Shown here piece by piece: positions 12,547 to 23,610 of a DNA stretch of 64,000 bases; position 1 is the first letter of the stretch, and the number at the start of each line of letters is the position of its first letter. This stretch comes from Leucaena leucocephala. Lineage: Eukaryota; Streptophyta; Magnoliopsida; Fabales; Fabaceae. Both the position numbers and the translations under genes were made by a program. Below the pieces are notes generated by a model, which saw only the letters and a list, made by a program, of their open reading frames with translations, was not told where the DNA came from and did no database searches. The stretch covers positions 10,207,001 through 10,271,000 of the forward strand of contig CM073535.1 in the NCBI GenBank assembly GCA_037074615.1, in the 5' to 3' direction.

Positions 12547-13923
12547 TGTTATATCCTAATTCTTTCATATATCTATAATACTGATAGTGGAAAAAGATTT
12601 GGAAAGGATTGTGATGATGTATAAAAAAGAAAATAATGATTAGACAAAGGTATAAAGATGATAGACTAAAATGGAAGTTTAAAAATTTAATGGTGCAAAG
12701 TGTAAAGTAGACAAAAGTTCTGGGTTATTAAGTGTAATTATGAAAAGTTAAGGGCCTAAAGTGTAATTTTCAAAAGTTCAAGGGCAAAATGGTAATTATG
12801 AAAAGTTAGGTCAAAAAAGACCCAAAAATGGCCTCAATCATATTAGTCCCAATCTTTTCCAGTAAATAGAGAAAATTATTCTAATCAGTTTGACGTAACA
12901 CAATTTTGATTTGAGGTCCCAAAAAATTTATATTAATTTTTAGAAAACAAAAAATTAATACAGTATCCTCTTAACCTCAGAATCAGATGAAATTTGGCAC
13001 TAAATTCTTATAATTAATATAAGAATTTATGAAACTAAAAGAATGCAAAAAGGATTTCTATAACATTTATTATAGAATTTACAGTGAATTAAAATCCCCA
13101 ATAAATACGTTTCGGGGGAATTTCTTGGGAATTTATCCCATGAGGATAGTAGATCATGTAAAGATCCCAAAATGGCATCTTATAGGTCTAGTAAAATTTT
13201 TAGATAAGTACATGTGCTAGGGTTAATAAAGATCAGGAAAATATAAAATTATGAAAATGTCACTGAGTGTGCCACTATGTTGTGTCATTCAGTCGGAGTT
13301 AGACGAAAGGCATTTTGGACATTTGACTAAGGTTAGATAGTGAAGGAGAGTTCCCATACTAGTTGAACAAGGTCAGGGAATACTCTGATGAGGTGTGAAA
13401 AGACAATAATCCCTTTGAGAAATTAAAGTGAAATAGGACATTGATAAAAGGGTCTTGAGAAAATGTAGGGAATTTTTATCAAGACTTCTGCATCTCAAAA
13501 AATTATTAGACTTTGTAGGGGATTTATTTTATATTATAATGAATTTCTAAAAATATTATAACCATTAAAAGAGGTGTTTAACATTTATTTCAAAATTAGG
13601 ATATTTTAAGGATATCGGTATAAGGAAAGTGCCTTGGGATTTGTGCCAATTAGCTATTGGACCCAAGGAAGGCATAGGGCAGCCCAATATTTCATCCTAG
13701 GGAAGCCCAATAAGTCCCAAAAGTTGTCTTAGAGCCCAAGTCCAATAATGAATAATTTTTAAATTTCTGAAAAATAAAGGAAAAAGGAATAAAGTTAGAA
13801 TTACGGTTTGCACATAGTGGGACCCACAGAACTTCACACATGGCATCCAAGGAAAATGGAAGAGAATATTTTTGTTATGTGATCTTATCTCAAATTGGCT
13901 TGGTGGGCAAGTTTAATGTAAGA
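12547..13923 (+). repeat. LTR fragment T, left part
   Basis: Starts with a decayed terminus (TGTTATATCC) inside the Athila-like pol. U3 follows the subfamily whose LTR begins TGTCATATCC(T)AA...CTGTATAATACTGATAGTGG. It is interrupted by solo LTR S at 13924; TAAGA (13919-13923) is one copy of the S target duplication. T resumes at 29496. Confidence 0.8.
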
Positions 13924-15585
13924 TATCATATCCTTATTTTTAACCTCAATTAGACTCTATTAGAAGTGATTGGAACCAATTACATGATCATTTGCTTTGA
14001 AAGCATCCATTTTCAAAAGATTTGCTCTCGGGTACTGTTCACTGTTACTGTTCATTTGGTAATTTTAGAACATGTACCCTACTTTGAAAATTCATAATTA
14101 ATTGTAGAAAAATTGAAATAATGTGGTTCCAATTTCTAATAAAATCTCTTTCATAAATCTTTGAGGGAAAAATATGAGATTGAGGTTATATTGTTCACAC
14201 GAACTCAGTTTATTGGTTAAAATTCACTGTTCATTTGGTAAAATCTATAAGTTCCAGTTTCTTTGCCTTAACTTTAAAAATTCATTTCTCTTTGGTTACT
14301 TATCCAAATGAACTGTGTTACCTATGAAATTCAAACTCTGGACGTCCTCTCTAAGATCACAAAATTTCATAGAACAATTCGTTCATTTGATATATAAACC
14401 ATTGCGTGAATGTCACTGCCTCTCAGCACTCATTTTATCTCAATTCCAGGTCTTACTGCCCAATTTGGAAAATCATAATAATTCGGATACTTATCCAAAT
14501 GAGGCATTCTTGGTGTCCATTTAAATCTATGTATCTTAACTTTAATCATACAAAGTTTCAGACTAAAAATCGTTGATTTAGGCATCATAAAAATCGTCAC
14601 ATCACCACAGCCTCAAAACAGAATTACAGAATCATACACTATTCAACCATACATGCTATCATATGCTTCCATAAAGTCAAATATCTCATGTGACCTATTA
14701 TACAACCTCATTCAGACATGTTTACCCTTTTTCCATGTGAAGTTCCAACACCTATAACAAGATTATACATATGGAAGGAATGAGATTTCATAGAAATCCC
14801 AATAGCAAGTTACACAAACTATAATATCATGCATGAATAATTGAATGCTTAACATGTTATCATGTGATGGGAGCTACTTCATAATGGTACATAAGCAAAC
14901 TCTAACATGCATATTTTCATGACATAACTTGCAAGGAGTTGTAATCATTCATACTTCATCATATCATGATGACATAAGCTCAAGCTCAACCAAACACCAT
15001 AATCAACAAGCAAGCAAAACAATTAAACAAACATGAGTTATAGTTAGGTATCCTTGCTACCTCTTAGCTATCTTGGTCAAGACCTTCTTGAAGTGCTTTC
15101 CTTTCTTCACAAATGTCAAAACCTAGCCATTACAACATAATATCAAGTTACAAATCAACTTGAAACCCAATCCAAGACTAGGTTTTCACTGACTCCTTTT
15201 CTTTCTCTACTTTATGTTTCTTACTTCCATCTTTCCAAAATAAATTACCATGGTTCATTTCCACATAATTTTTTATGTAGAATCTAAATATGAAATTAGA
15301 ATTTCCAAAATCAAAACACTTCAATTGCTACAGTACCAAACCGAACTGAAGGTCCCTCTTTTCCAAAAAATCACATTTTGATTCCAATGATTCCAATACT
15401 TGTTCTCCTACTTTATCCCCACACAAATTTCCATTTTAAAGTCATTGGAAGCATCAAAATCATGAAACTCCATCATATGAATAGTACCACGTACAGTACC
15501 AGCAAGAACACAAAATCCTAAATCCAACCATACTTGAATTCTCAAGCTTATACCACTTGATTCTAGCTTGTTTAAACTTGTCTAA
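13924..15585 (-). repeat. Solo LTR S, left part (R-U5 side)
   Basis: Reverse complement of a Tekay-like LTR end: the minus-strand terminus is GGATATGATA in place of GGATGTGACA. It stays very close to E1's LTR over long runs (for example 14870-15180 against the complement of 17590-17880). It is interrupted at 15585 by E1; TCTAA at 15581-15585 is E1's target duplication. No internal domain belongs to S, and TAAGA brackets the whole, so it is a solo LTR formed by LTR-LTR recombination. Confidence 0.88.
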
Positions 15586-16880
15586 TGTCATATCCCCAAT
15601 TTTTTTGACTTGATGTACCTGTACAGTTTATCTGCAATGGATATAAGATTCTTGGAATAAACTATAATAGATTGTGAAAGGAAAGGGAAGGATTAATAGC
15701 TAAGGAAAGAATAGGGACCAAAATGAAAATTTAAAAGTTTGAAGGTGAAAAGTGAAAGTAGAAGAAAAAGGAGGGACCTAAATGCAATTAATGAAAATTT
15801 CAGGGACTAAAGTGCAATTATTCAAAAGTTAAAGGACCTAAATGTAAATATGGAAAAATTGAGCCAAAATAGGCCAAAAGTGCCCGGAATCATATCAGAC
15901 CCAAATTTTACCAGTAGATAGACAAAAATATTCCGGTCAGTTTAACGCAACATAGAATTTTGATTTGAGGTCCCGATTAATTGATATAAATTCCTGAAGT
16001 CATAAGGAATTATTATAGTATTTTTCAGATATAAAAATCATATGAGACTTTATAGAAAATTCATATATTTAATATATGAATTTATAAAATTGACAGAATC
16101 AGAAAAGGAATCTTGTAGAAGCTATACCGAATTTTTCAGTAAAATAAAATACCCGATAAATAGGATCGGGAGAGTTGTAAAGTGAATTGGGCCATAAAGG
16201 CAATACAGGCAATAAGCCCATAATAAGGCCCAAATGGCGCCATCATGAGCCCATTAAGGTGACTGGACAGTTATGTGGGCCAGAGACCAGAGCAGTCCAA
16301 GAAAAGTGCAAAATTACGAAAATACCCCTGGATGCCCATACTGTACCAGTAGTGGATAGAGGTCATTTTGGTCACTTTAGACAGGCTAAAAACGTGTCAT
16401 ATAGTATAAAGAGGATTATTTAGAGCCCATATACACCATGAGCCAGTATAAAGAGGGGTGAAATGACGATTTTGCCTTTAGGGTTAGTACAGTGCAGGAA
16501 AGGACACCAAGGGTATTTTGGTCATTTCTCAAGGGATGGATGGCAGATAAATACTCAGTATAACTTTTTCAATGATATGAGAAGCCTAGACATTAATTTC
16601 CAGGATAGAATATCCTGGTATATTATAAAAAATTAGGAATAGAACACAGTCCGGTTGTTGTGAAACTGCACTGATCGGTACTGGATTTGACTGGAATTTC
16701 TCCAGAAGGTTCTTTGCATGGGCAGCACGCCACCTAACCCTCTTAGGTGTCCCATGAGCTGTCCCACATGATGTAATAATTATTCTTTTTAGAAAAAGTA
16801 AAATCCAAGATTAAATGTGAGCCTTTAGATCAAATAGTAACCAAATCAATCTTGGCCATCCATTTCAACCCAAATTTCAC

Positions 16881-16888
16881 TATAAATA
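16881..16888 (+). promoter_or_regulatory. TATA box of E1 5' LTR
   Basis: TATAAATA after CACCC-like and pyrimidine-rich sequence. Transcription would be expected to start about 30 bp downstream, near GCATGCATGG (16911-16920). Confidence 0.7.
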
Positions 16889-16992
16889 CCCCCTTATTCA
16901 GAACACTTCGGCATGCATGGTTAACCATAGGGAAACTCTTGCAAAATTTCCATTCAACCAAGAAAGAAGCAACCAAAGTGAAGTAACAAGCA

Positions 16993-17000
16993 AGGTAATC
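16993..17000 (+). promoter_or_regulatory. Candidate 5' splice site of the E1 leader intron
   Basis: AAG|GTAATC with the intron starting at 16996, about 80 nt after the expected transcription start. The equivalent position is a donor-like AAG|GTAAG or AAG|GTAAT in S (minus, 28075), T (29702), Y, and both X LTRs (52792 and 60970, minus). Conservation across diverged LTR subfamilies supports function; splicing itself is inferred. Confidence 0.55.
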
Positions 17001-18794
17001 ATCTCCCTTGATCTTGAGCTTTGTTCTAGCAAGTTAGCTCATGGTTTTAAGGGGTTTTCATGCTATATTTCCCTTATGGTTGCTGATGTAAGTGCTGCTC
17101 ATATGTGGTTAAAATATGAGTTTTATGTTATGGATAGTTTAGACAAGCTTAAACAAGCTAGAATCAAGTGGTATAAGCTTGTGATTTCAAGTATGTTTGG
17201 ATTTAGGGTTTTGTGTTCTTGCTGGTACTGTACGTGGTACTGTTCATATGATGGAATTTCATGATTTTGATGCTTCCAATGAGTTTATAATGGAAAGTTG
17301 TGTGGGGATAAAGTAGGAGAACAAGTATTGGAAGCATTGGAATCAAAATGAGAAGTTTTGGAAAACAAGAGCATGCATTTCGGTTTGGCACTGTAGCAAT
17401 TGGTATGTTTTGATTTTGGAAATTCTGATTTCATATTTGGATTCTAAATGAAAAATTATGTGGAAATGAACCATGAGAATTTATTTTGGAAAGGGGGAAG
17501 TAGGAAACATAAATTAGAGAAAGAAAGGGAGCTAGTGAAAACCTAGTCTTGGATTTGGTTTCAAGTTGAGTTGTAACTTGATATTATGTTGTAATGGCTA
17601 GGTTTTGACATTTGTGAAGGAAGGAAAGCACTTCAAGAAGGTCTTGACCAAGATAGCTAAGAGGTAGCAAGGATACCTAACTATAACTCATGTTTGTTTA
17701 ATTGTTTTGCTTGCTTGTTGATTATGGTGTTTGGTTGAGCTTGAGCTTATGTCATCATGTTATGATGAAGTATGAATGATTGCAACTCCTTGCAAGTTAT
17801 GTCATGACAATATGCATGTTAGAGTTTGCTTATGTACCATTATGAAGTAGCTCCCATCTCATGATAACATGTTAAGCATACAATTATCCATGCATGATAT
17901 TATAGTTGTGTAACTTGCTATTGGGATTTCCATGAAATCTCATTCCTTCCACATGCATAACTATGTTTTAGGTGCTGGATCTCTTCAAGGGAGGAGAGTA
18001 AACGTTGATGAATAAGTTTGTATAATAAATTACATGACTTACATGACACTATGGGATGATATGCTAGTATGCATGGTGTATGTTTCTGTAACCCTGTTTT
18101 GAGGCCGTTGTGATGTTACAATGTTTGTGACATTTAAATCAACGAGTTTAGTCTGAAATTTGGCATGATTAAAGTTAAGATACAGAGATTTAAATGAACA
18201 CCAAGAACACCTCATTTGGATAAGTATCCTAATTATTATGATTTTCCAAAGTTGGAAGTAAGATCTGGAATTGAGATAAAATGATTGCTGAGAGGCAGTG
18301 ATGTTCACGCAACGATTTCATATATCAAATGAACGAGTTTTTCTATGAAATTTTATGAGCTTAAACATGACGTCTAGATATTTAAATCCATAGGTAAGAA
18401 AGTTCATTTGGATAAGTAACCAAAGAGAAATAAATTTTTGAAGTTAAGCAAAGAAACTGGAACTTCCAGATTTTACCAAATGAACAGTGATTTTCAACGA
18501 TTAAACTGATTTCATTGGGACAAGAAAACCTTATTTTCATATTTTTTCCTCAAATATTTATGAAATATATTTCATTAGAAATTGGAACCACTTTATTTTG
18601 ATTTTTCTACAATTAATTATGAATTTTCAAAGTAGGCTACATGTGCTGGAATTACCAAATAAATAGTAATAGTGAACAGTACCCGAAAGCAAATCTTTTG
18701 GAAATAGATATTTTCAAAGCAAATGATCATGTAATTGGTTCCAATCACTTCTAATGGATTATAATTGAGGTTAAAAGTAAGGATGTGACAATTT

Positions 18795-18806
18795 TGGTAT
18801 CAGAGC
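18795..18806 (+). other. Primer-binding site of E1
   Basis: TGGTATCAGAGC, 4 bp after the LTR end, matches initiator tRNA-Met. It would fall inside the proposed leader intron (16996-18901), so a spliced RNA could not be primed for reverse transcription. Confidence 0.92.
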
Positions 18807-18884
18807 ATAGGATTCTGGCTTAAGAAATGCTTTGAATAGATTATTTTAGACTGATACATAAGTAAACATCTGCATAATTGACCT

Positions 18885-18901
18885 TAAGTTAATTATTGCA
18901 G
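18885..18901 (+). promoter_or_regulatory. Candidate 3' splice site before ORF1
   Basis: TTAAGTTAATTATTGCAG combines a branch-point-like stretch, T-rich tract and AG at 18900-18901. The ORF1 ATG follows 7 nt later. In LARD X the minus strand shows ATATTGCAAG, also 7 nt before the ORF1-relic ATG. Confidence 0.55.
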
Positions 18902-18908
18902 GATACCA

Positions 18909-19888
18909 ATGACTGAGTCTAGAACATCAGAGACTACAGTGAACCAGGGGGACCCTAGACCCACAGTCTATAGTTCTGATAGATCAGGGTGGAACTCAGA
19001 AGAGATAGATGCTTTCATACATGATCCGGAGTTTAGTCTTCCCCAAGTGATCAATATCCGGATTCCAGTAGTGAATCAGAATTGGGCAGGTTAGATAATT
19101 CTTCTGTGGGATCAAATGAGATGGATGAGGATGATGATGAAGAAGAGGAAATATCAGATGAGGATATACCATCAGAAGAGGATGAACTTGAGGAACCTAA
19201 CCCAGCCCCACCTATGAATATTGTATTAGAAAGAGATGCAGGTCAGATAGATGATATAGAGATGATAGACCCTCAAGAGGAACAATCTGATGTGGGTTAC
19301 TCTTATATTAGGAATGCAACATACCCTGTGCCTAGGCAGGCGGATGAGGTAGATGTTCCTGGACTAAGTCAGGCACCTAAACCAATTGATGTACCTGGAC
19401 CCAGCTATACAGCTAATGTGCCTGAACTTAATCATGTAGCTGATATACCTGGACCTAGTCTGAGACCAGACCCTACAGATATTCCAGGTCCAAGTGGAAC
19501 CAAGAAGTTAATGGTACAGATATATCTGGGTAACAATCAGATAATTGAGTTAAGCCCTGGGGAGGATATGGATGAAGAACATTTCAGGAAAGCTGTGGAA
19601 CTCACGAAGCAGCTATATGAGATAGGAAGAATGTTGATTAGAGGTGTTGATCAAGACTATAGAGTTTATAAATATTTCATAGCAAGAGTAACGGAGGCCT
19701 ATCAGGCATATGATCCAAATACTCTTACCCTCACTGATTGGGTTAACACCATGGATGATATTTTGCCTCTTACAGCAACATGGAGAGAAGGGTTAGATCA
19801 GTACTTTGAAGAGGAACCCTTTGAGGATATCCATAATTGGATCTACATGGTAGGGGAATTTATTAGGATCCATTATGAGAAAACATAG
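18909..19888 (+). pseudogene. ORF1 upstream of gag: acidic protein of unknown function (frameshifted)
   Basis: Two overlapping open frames, 18909-19094 and 19082-19888, read as one gene of about 325 codons with a single frameshift around 19070-19095. No known family is recognised. The N-terminal part has NQGDPRPTVYSSDRSGWNSE. The second frame opens with a very acidic stretch (about residues 14-38, runs of D and E), then four to five spaced copies of D(V/I)PG(P/L)S (about residues 92-143), then a C-terminal region rich in aromatic residues (DQDYRVYKYF, HNWIYMVGEFIRIHY). There are no membrane segments or zinc fingers. Tekay elements usually have only gag-pol, so an ORF before gag is unusual. 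Its start matches a probable splice acceptor, and a relic occurs in LARD X. A role in regulation or anti-silencing is conceivable, but nothing in the sequence proves it. Confidence 0.7.
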
Positions 19889-20082
19889 TGTAATAGCTGT
19901 ATGTATGAATGTTGTTGTAATATATGTACTTTTGACTAGTAATGACATAATACATGTATGTGTATGTTATGAAAAGTTTATGTCATGATGTTAAACCTGT
20001 TGTATGCTATGTTTTGAATGAAATATAAAGTATGTTAATTATAATATTCCTTTCCTATTTCCTATTACGAAAGTGAAACAAA

Positions 20083-21692
20083 ATGGTAAGAACCATAAGA
20101 GCTAGTGCTTTAGGTGAATCCCAAAACGCCGGATATATTAATCAGTTGATTCTAGAACAGTTGGAGCAGTAGCAGAAGCTGATAGAGGAAGTAAAAGCTG
20201 CTCAAGCAAGGAGTGAGCAGGAAAGGGATGCTGCTATAGCAACAGTTGTAGCTGAAGTAGTGGAGAACCTCAGACACCCAGAGTCTGCAGGTACAGCTAA
20301 TACAGAAGCAGAGATGGTTCAACAGACAACAGAACTATCAAGACAGACAGGACATACAGTAGATCTTGTTGGTATTCAACAGTGGATGGCTAAGTTCTGT
20401 AAGCATAGTCCTCCGACGTTTGAGGGAACGTTCGATGTACAGAAGCGGATGATTGGATTAGCAGACTGGAGAAGATCTTCAAGGTATTGGGTTGTCTGTC
20501 TGAGAGTAAAGCACAGATGGCAATCTACAAGCTAGAAAGGGATGTAGACAGATGGTAGAAGAACACAGAGCTAGTATTGCATGCTAGACACATTCCTATC
20601 ACATGGGAAGTGTTCCTTGAACAGTTTTATGAGAAGTATTTTCCCCAGTCAGTGCGGGATGAACGAGAAGCAGAATTCCTTGTGCTGAGACAAGGAGAAA
20701 AAGAATCCTATGATGAATACTTAGCAAAGTTCATCCGTCTTTCTCAGTATTCCACTTACCTACGACAGGTAGATGATGAGCGGTGGATGACGGAAAGGAT
20801 GATCAGGGGATTGAATGCTACCTTGAAAGATAAGATGACCCCTCAACAGTACCATCAATTCAATAAAGCAGTAGAGGCTTGTAGAATTATTGAGAATAGT
20901 CTGAATCACCGGATGCTGATGAGACCAGCAAACAGAGAGACTGCTGCTCCTAAGAGACCTAACCAGAATAGAAATATAGCTAGTGACAGTGGCTATAACA
21001 AGAAGAGGAAAAGGCAATGGCAGCAGAACCAAAAGCCTAACAGAGGGAATTACAGGGGCAACCCAAATAATAGAGACCAGAGGTATAGAGTATGCAACAA
21101 ATGCGGGAAGAACTATGGAGACAGACCATGCTTGATAGGGCAGAACGTCTGTTATACATGTGGCCAGCCTGGACATTTTTCCAAAACTTGTCCCCAAGCA
21201 GCTAATGATCAAAGGCCACACACTCAAGGGCGAGTGTTTGCAATGACAAGGGAAGAGGCACAGAGATCACCCGAGATAATCCAAGGTATCATCTATCTCA
21301 ATAATCATGCTGTGATTGCTATGTTTGATTCGGGTGCAAGTCATTCCTTTGTTTCTTATGAATGTGCTAAACGTTTGGGCCTTATAATTAGCAAGCTGCA
21401 TTATGCTATATGTGTCACAACCCCTACAAATACTAAAGTAGTTACATCAGATGTTAGCCTAAATAGTGTCATTCGATATGAATACTGTTACACTACTCTT
21501 GATCTAATATGCATGCCATTCCATGAAATTGATGTCATAATTGGATTGAATTGGTTGTCTTCCAATAATGTAATGCTGGATTGTAAGAACAAAACTCTAG
21601 TTCTTTGTCCACAAGTCCCAAATGTGAATCCAGAAGTGAAATGTGAATCCAGAAGTGAAACTGAATTTCCTGACGGAGGCTCAAGCGGATAG
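20083..21692 (+). pseudogene. E1 gag and protease (broken)
   Basis: Gag coats the element RNA; the protease cuts the polyprotein. The likely start is ATG at 20083. An amber stop lies at 20170-20172. A 1 nt loss near 20446-20452 shifts the frame before a DDW-type gag core, and a second amber lies at 20556-20558. From 20577 one frame runs to 21692. It contains the retrotransposon gag domain (about 20590-20900), a basic RNA-binding stretch (about 20940-21090), a zinc knuckle CYTCGQPGHFSKTC (21150-21191), and a retropepsin with the catalytic DSGA (21327-21338). The frame ends wrongly because of a 19 bp tandem duplication at 21623-21660, so reverse transcriptase lies in another frame. The 195 bp before it hold no ORF, but a pyrimidine-rich stretch ending in AG (20047-20073) precedes the start. 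Confidence 0.9.
21623..21660 (+). repeat. 19 bp tandem duplication that shifts the pol frame
   Basis: TGTGAATCCAGAAGTGAAA stands twice in direct succession (21623-21641, 21642-21660). Nineteen is not a multiple of three. Upstream protease and downstream reverse transcriptase are in frame with each other only if one copy is discounted. Confidence 0.95.
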
Positions 21693-23610
21693 ATATTTAC
21701 GAAAAGGATGTCAAGGATATATGGTCTTCTTTTCTGTTCAAGCAGAAGTGGAAGAAGGAATTGAAGAAATTCCAGTGGTCAAAGAATTTCCTGAAGTCTT
21801 TCCAAAGGAGATTCAGGGATTGCCCCCAGAACGAGAAGTGGAGTTTGCAATTGACATCATACCTGGAGCTGGACCAGTATCTAAAGCCCCATATCGTATG
21901 GCTCCCAATGAGATGATTAAACTTCAGAAGCAGATAGAGGAGCTATTAGAGAAGGGTTTCATTTGACCCAGCATTTCTCCATGGGGTGCTCCAGTATTAT
22001 TCATCAAGAAGAAGGATGGCAGTCTCAGATTGTGCATTGACTATAGGGAGTTGAATAAGATTACTGTTAAGAATAAGTACCCTCTTCCCCGAATTAATGA
22101 TTTGCTAGACCAGTTGGTTAGAGCAAGCTTATTCTCTAAGATTGATCTGAGATCAGGTTATCACCAACTCAGAATCAAAGCAGATGATATTTCAAAGACT
22201 GCATTCAGGACTCAATATGGTCATTTTGAATTTCTAGTGATGCCTTTTGGTCTGACGAATGCACCTGCAATTTTCATGGATTACATGAACAGAATCTTTA
22301 GGCCTTATCTAGATCAGTTTGTGGTAGTCTTCATTGATGATATCTTAGTGTACTCCAAATCGGCTGTAGAGCATGAAGATCATTTGAGGATTGTTCTTAG
22401 TACTCTTAAAGAGAAATGACTTTATGCTAAGCTTAGTAAAGGTGAGTTTTGGCTGCAAGAAGTCAAATTTCTCGGTCATGTCATATCCCATGAAGGGGTA
22501 GCTGTAGATCCTAGCAAAGTTGAAGCAGTGCTAAGCTGGGAACAGCCAAGGACAGTGACAGAGATCAGAAGTTTTCTGGGCTTAGCAGGGTATTATAGAA
22601 GATTTATTAAGGACTTTTCTCGAATTGCTCTACCGTTAACCAAGCTAACCAGAAAGAATTAGCAGTTCAAGTGGGATAAGAAGTGTGAGGCCAGTTTTTA
22701 TGAACTAAAGCAGAGATTAACCACGACTCCTGTGCTGATTATTCCAGACCCAACTCAGACTTATGTAGTCTATACTGATGCTAGCAAGCAGGGGTTGGGA
22801 TGTGTGTTGATGCAGCAAGGATGAGTGGTAGCCTATGCTTCTCGACAATTAAAGCCACATGAAGAGAATTATCCCACGCATGATCTGGAGCTTGCAGCGG
22901 TAGTTTATGCTCTCAAGATATGGAGGCACTACTTATATGGAGCTACTATAGAACTGTACTATGATCATAAAAGCCTGAAGTATTTGCAAGATCAGAAAGA
23001 ATTGAACATGAGGCAACGAAGATGGATGGAATTTCTAAAGGATTATGATTTCCAGATCAAATACCATCCAAGAAAAGCTAATGTAGTGGCCGATGCCTTG
23101 AGTAGAAAGGTGGTGCAGGTTGCTAGTCTCATGATCAAAGAGCTAGAACTAATAGAAGATATTTGAGATTGGAGCCCTCTGTATCAAATGCAGACATCAA
23201 AAAGTTCTTATGGAGGAACACAGATTAAAGCTTTTATTGAGGATGAGATAATAGAGGCTCAGGAGTAGGATAGGCTCGCAGAAATTTTTAAAGGTAAGCT
23301 GGAAAGAGGGGAAACTAAAAACTTTGATGTGTCCCAAGATGGATTACTACAATTTAGGGGACGACCATATATTCCCAATGCAATGGGATTGAGAGAAAAG
23401 ATACTAGAGGAGGCACATAAAAGCAAGTATATAGTACATACAGGTATGACCAAAATGTATCATGATGTGAATAGTTTATTTTGGTGGCCTGGATTGAAGA
23501 AAGATGTTGTAAATTATGTGTCCAAATGTTTGACATGTCAAAAGGTGAAAGTTGAGCATCAGAAGCCAGCAGGGAAATTACAACCACTAGAGATACCCGA
23601 GTGGAAATAG
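21661..23610 (+). pseudogene. E1 reverse transcriptase, RNase H and integrase N-terminus (stop-ridden)
   Basis: One frame (that of 22030) carries the region but holds seven stops, all TGA or TAG: 21964, 22417, 22660, 22822, 23164, 23266 and 23608. Reverse transcriptase shows the KKKDGSLRLCIDYRELN block (about 22006-22056), MPFGLTNAP (about 22240) and the active-site FIDD (22330-22341). RNase H begins at YTDASKQGLG (about 22770) and ends with NVVADALSRK (about 23080-23110). The integrase zinc-finger region includes CLTCQKVK (about 23530). The enzymes would copy element RNA into DNA in virus-like particles. Sister element Z keeps sense codons at two of the stop positions (R for 23164, W for 23608). 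Confidence 0.93.

Larger units (their letters stand above)
15586..18790 (+). repeat. 5' LTR of E1
   Basis: TGTCATATCC to GGATGTGACA, 3205 bp. TATA box at 16881. It holds an open frame of 115 codons at 16917-17264, also open in the 3' LTR (26053-26400); see findings. R-U5 contains the strong candidate 5' splice site at 16995/16996. Confidence 0.95.

Noticed and set aside
18039..18308. 89-codon minus-strand ORF present in both E1 LTRs (also 27175-27444)
   Set aside because: Its presence twice simply reflects LTR identity; no homologous frame was found in other LTR subfamilies.
20760..21227. 155-codon minus-strand ORF
   Set aside because: Antisense shadow of gag; the plus strand shows the gag domain and zinc knuckle.
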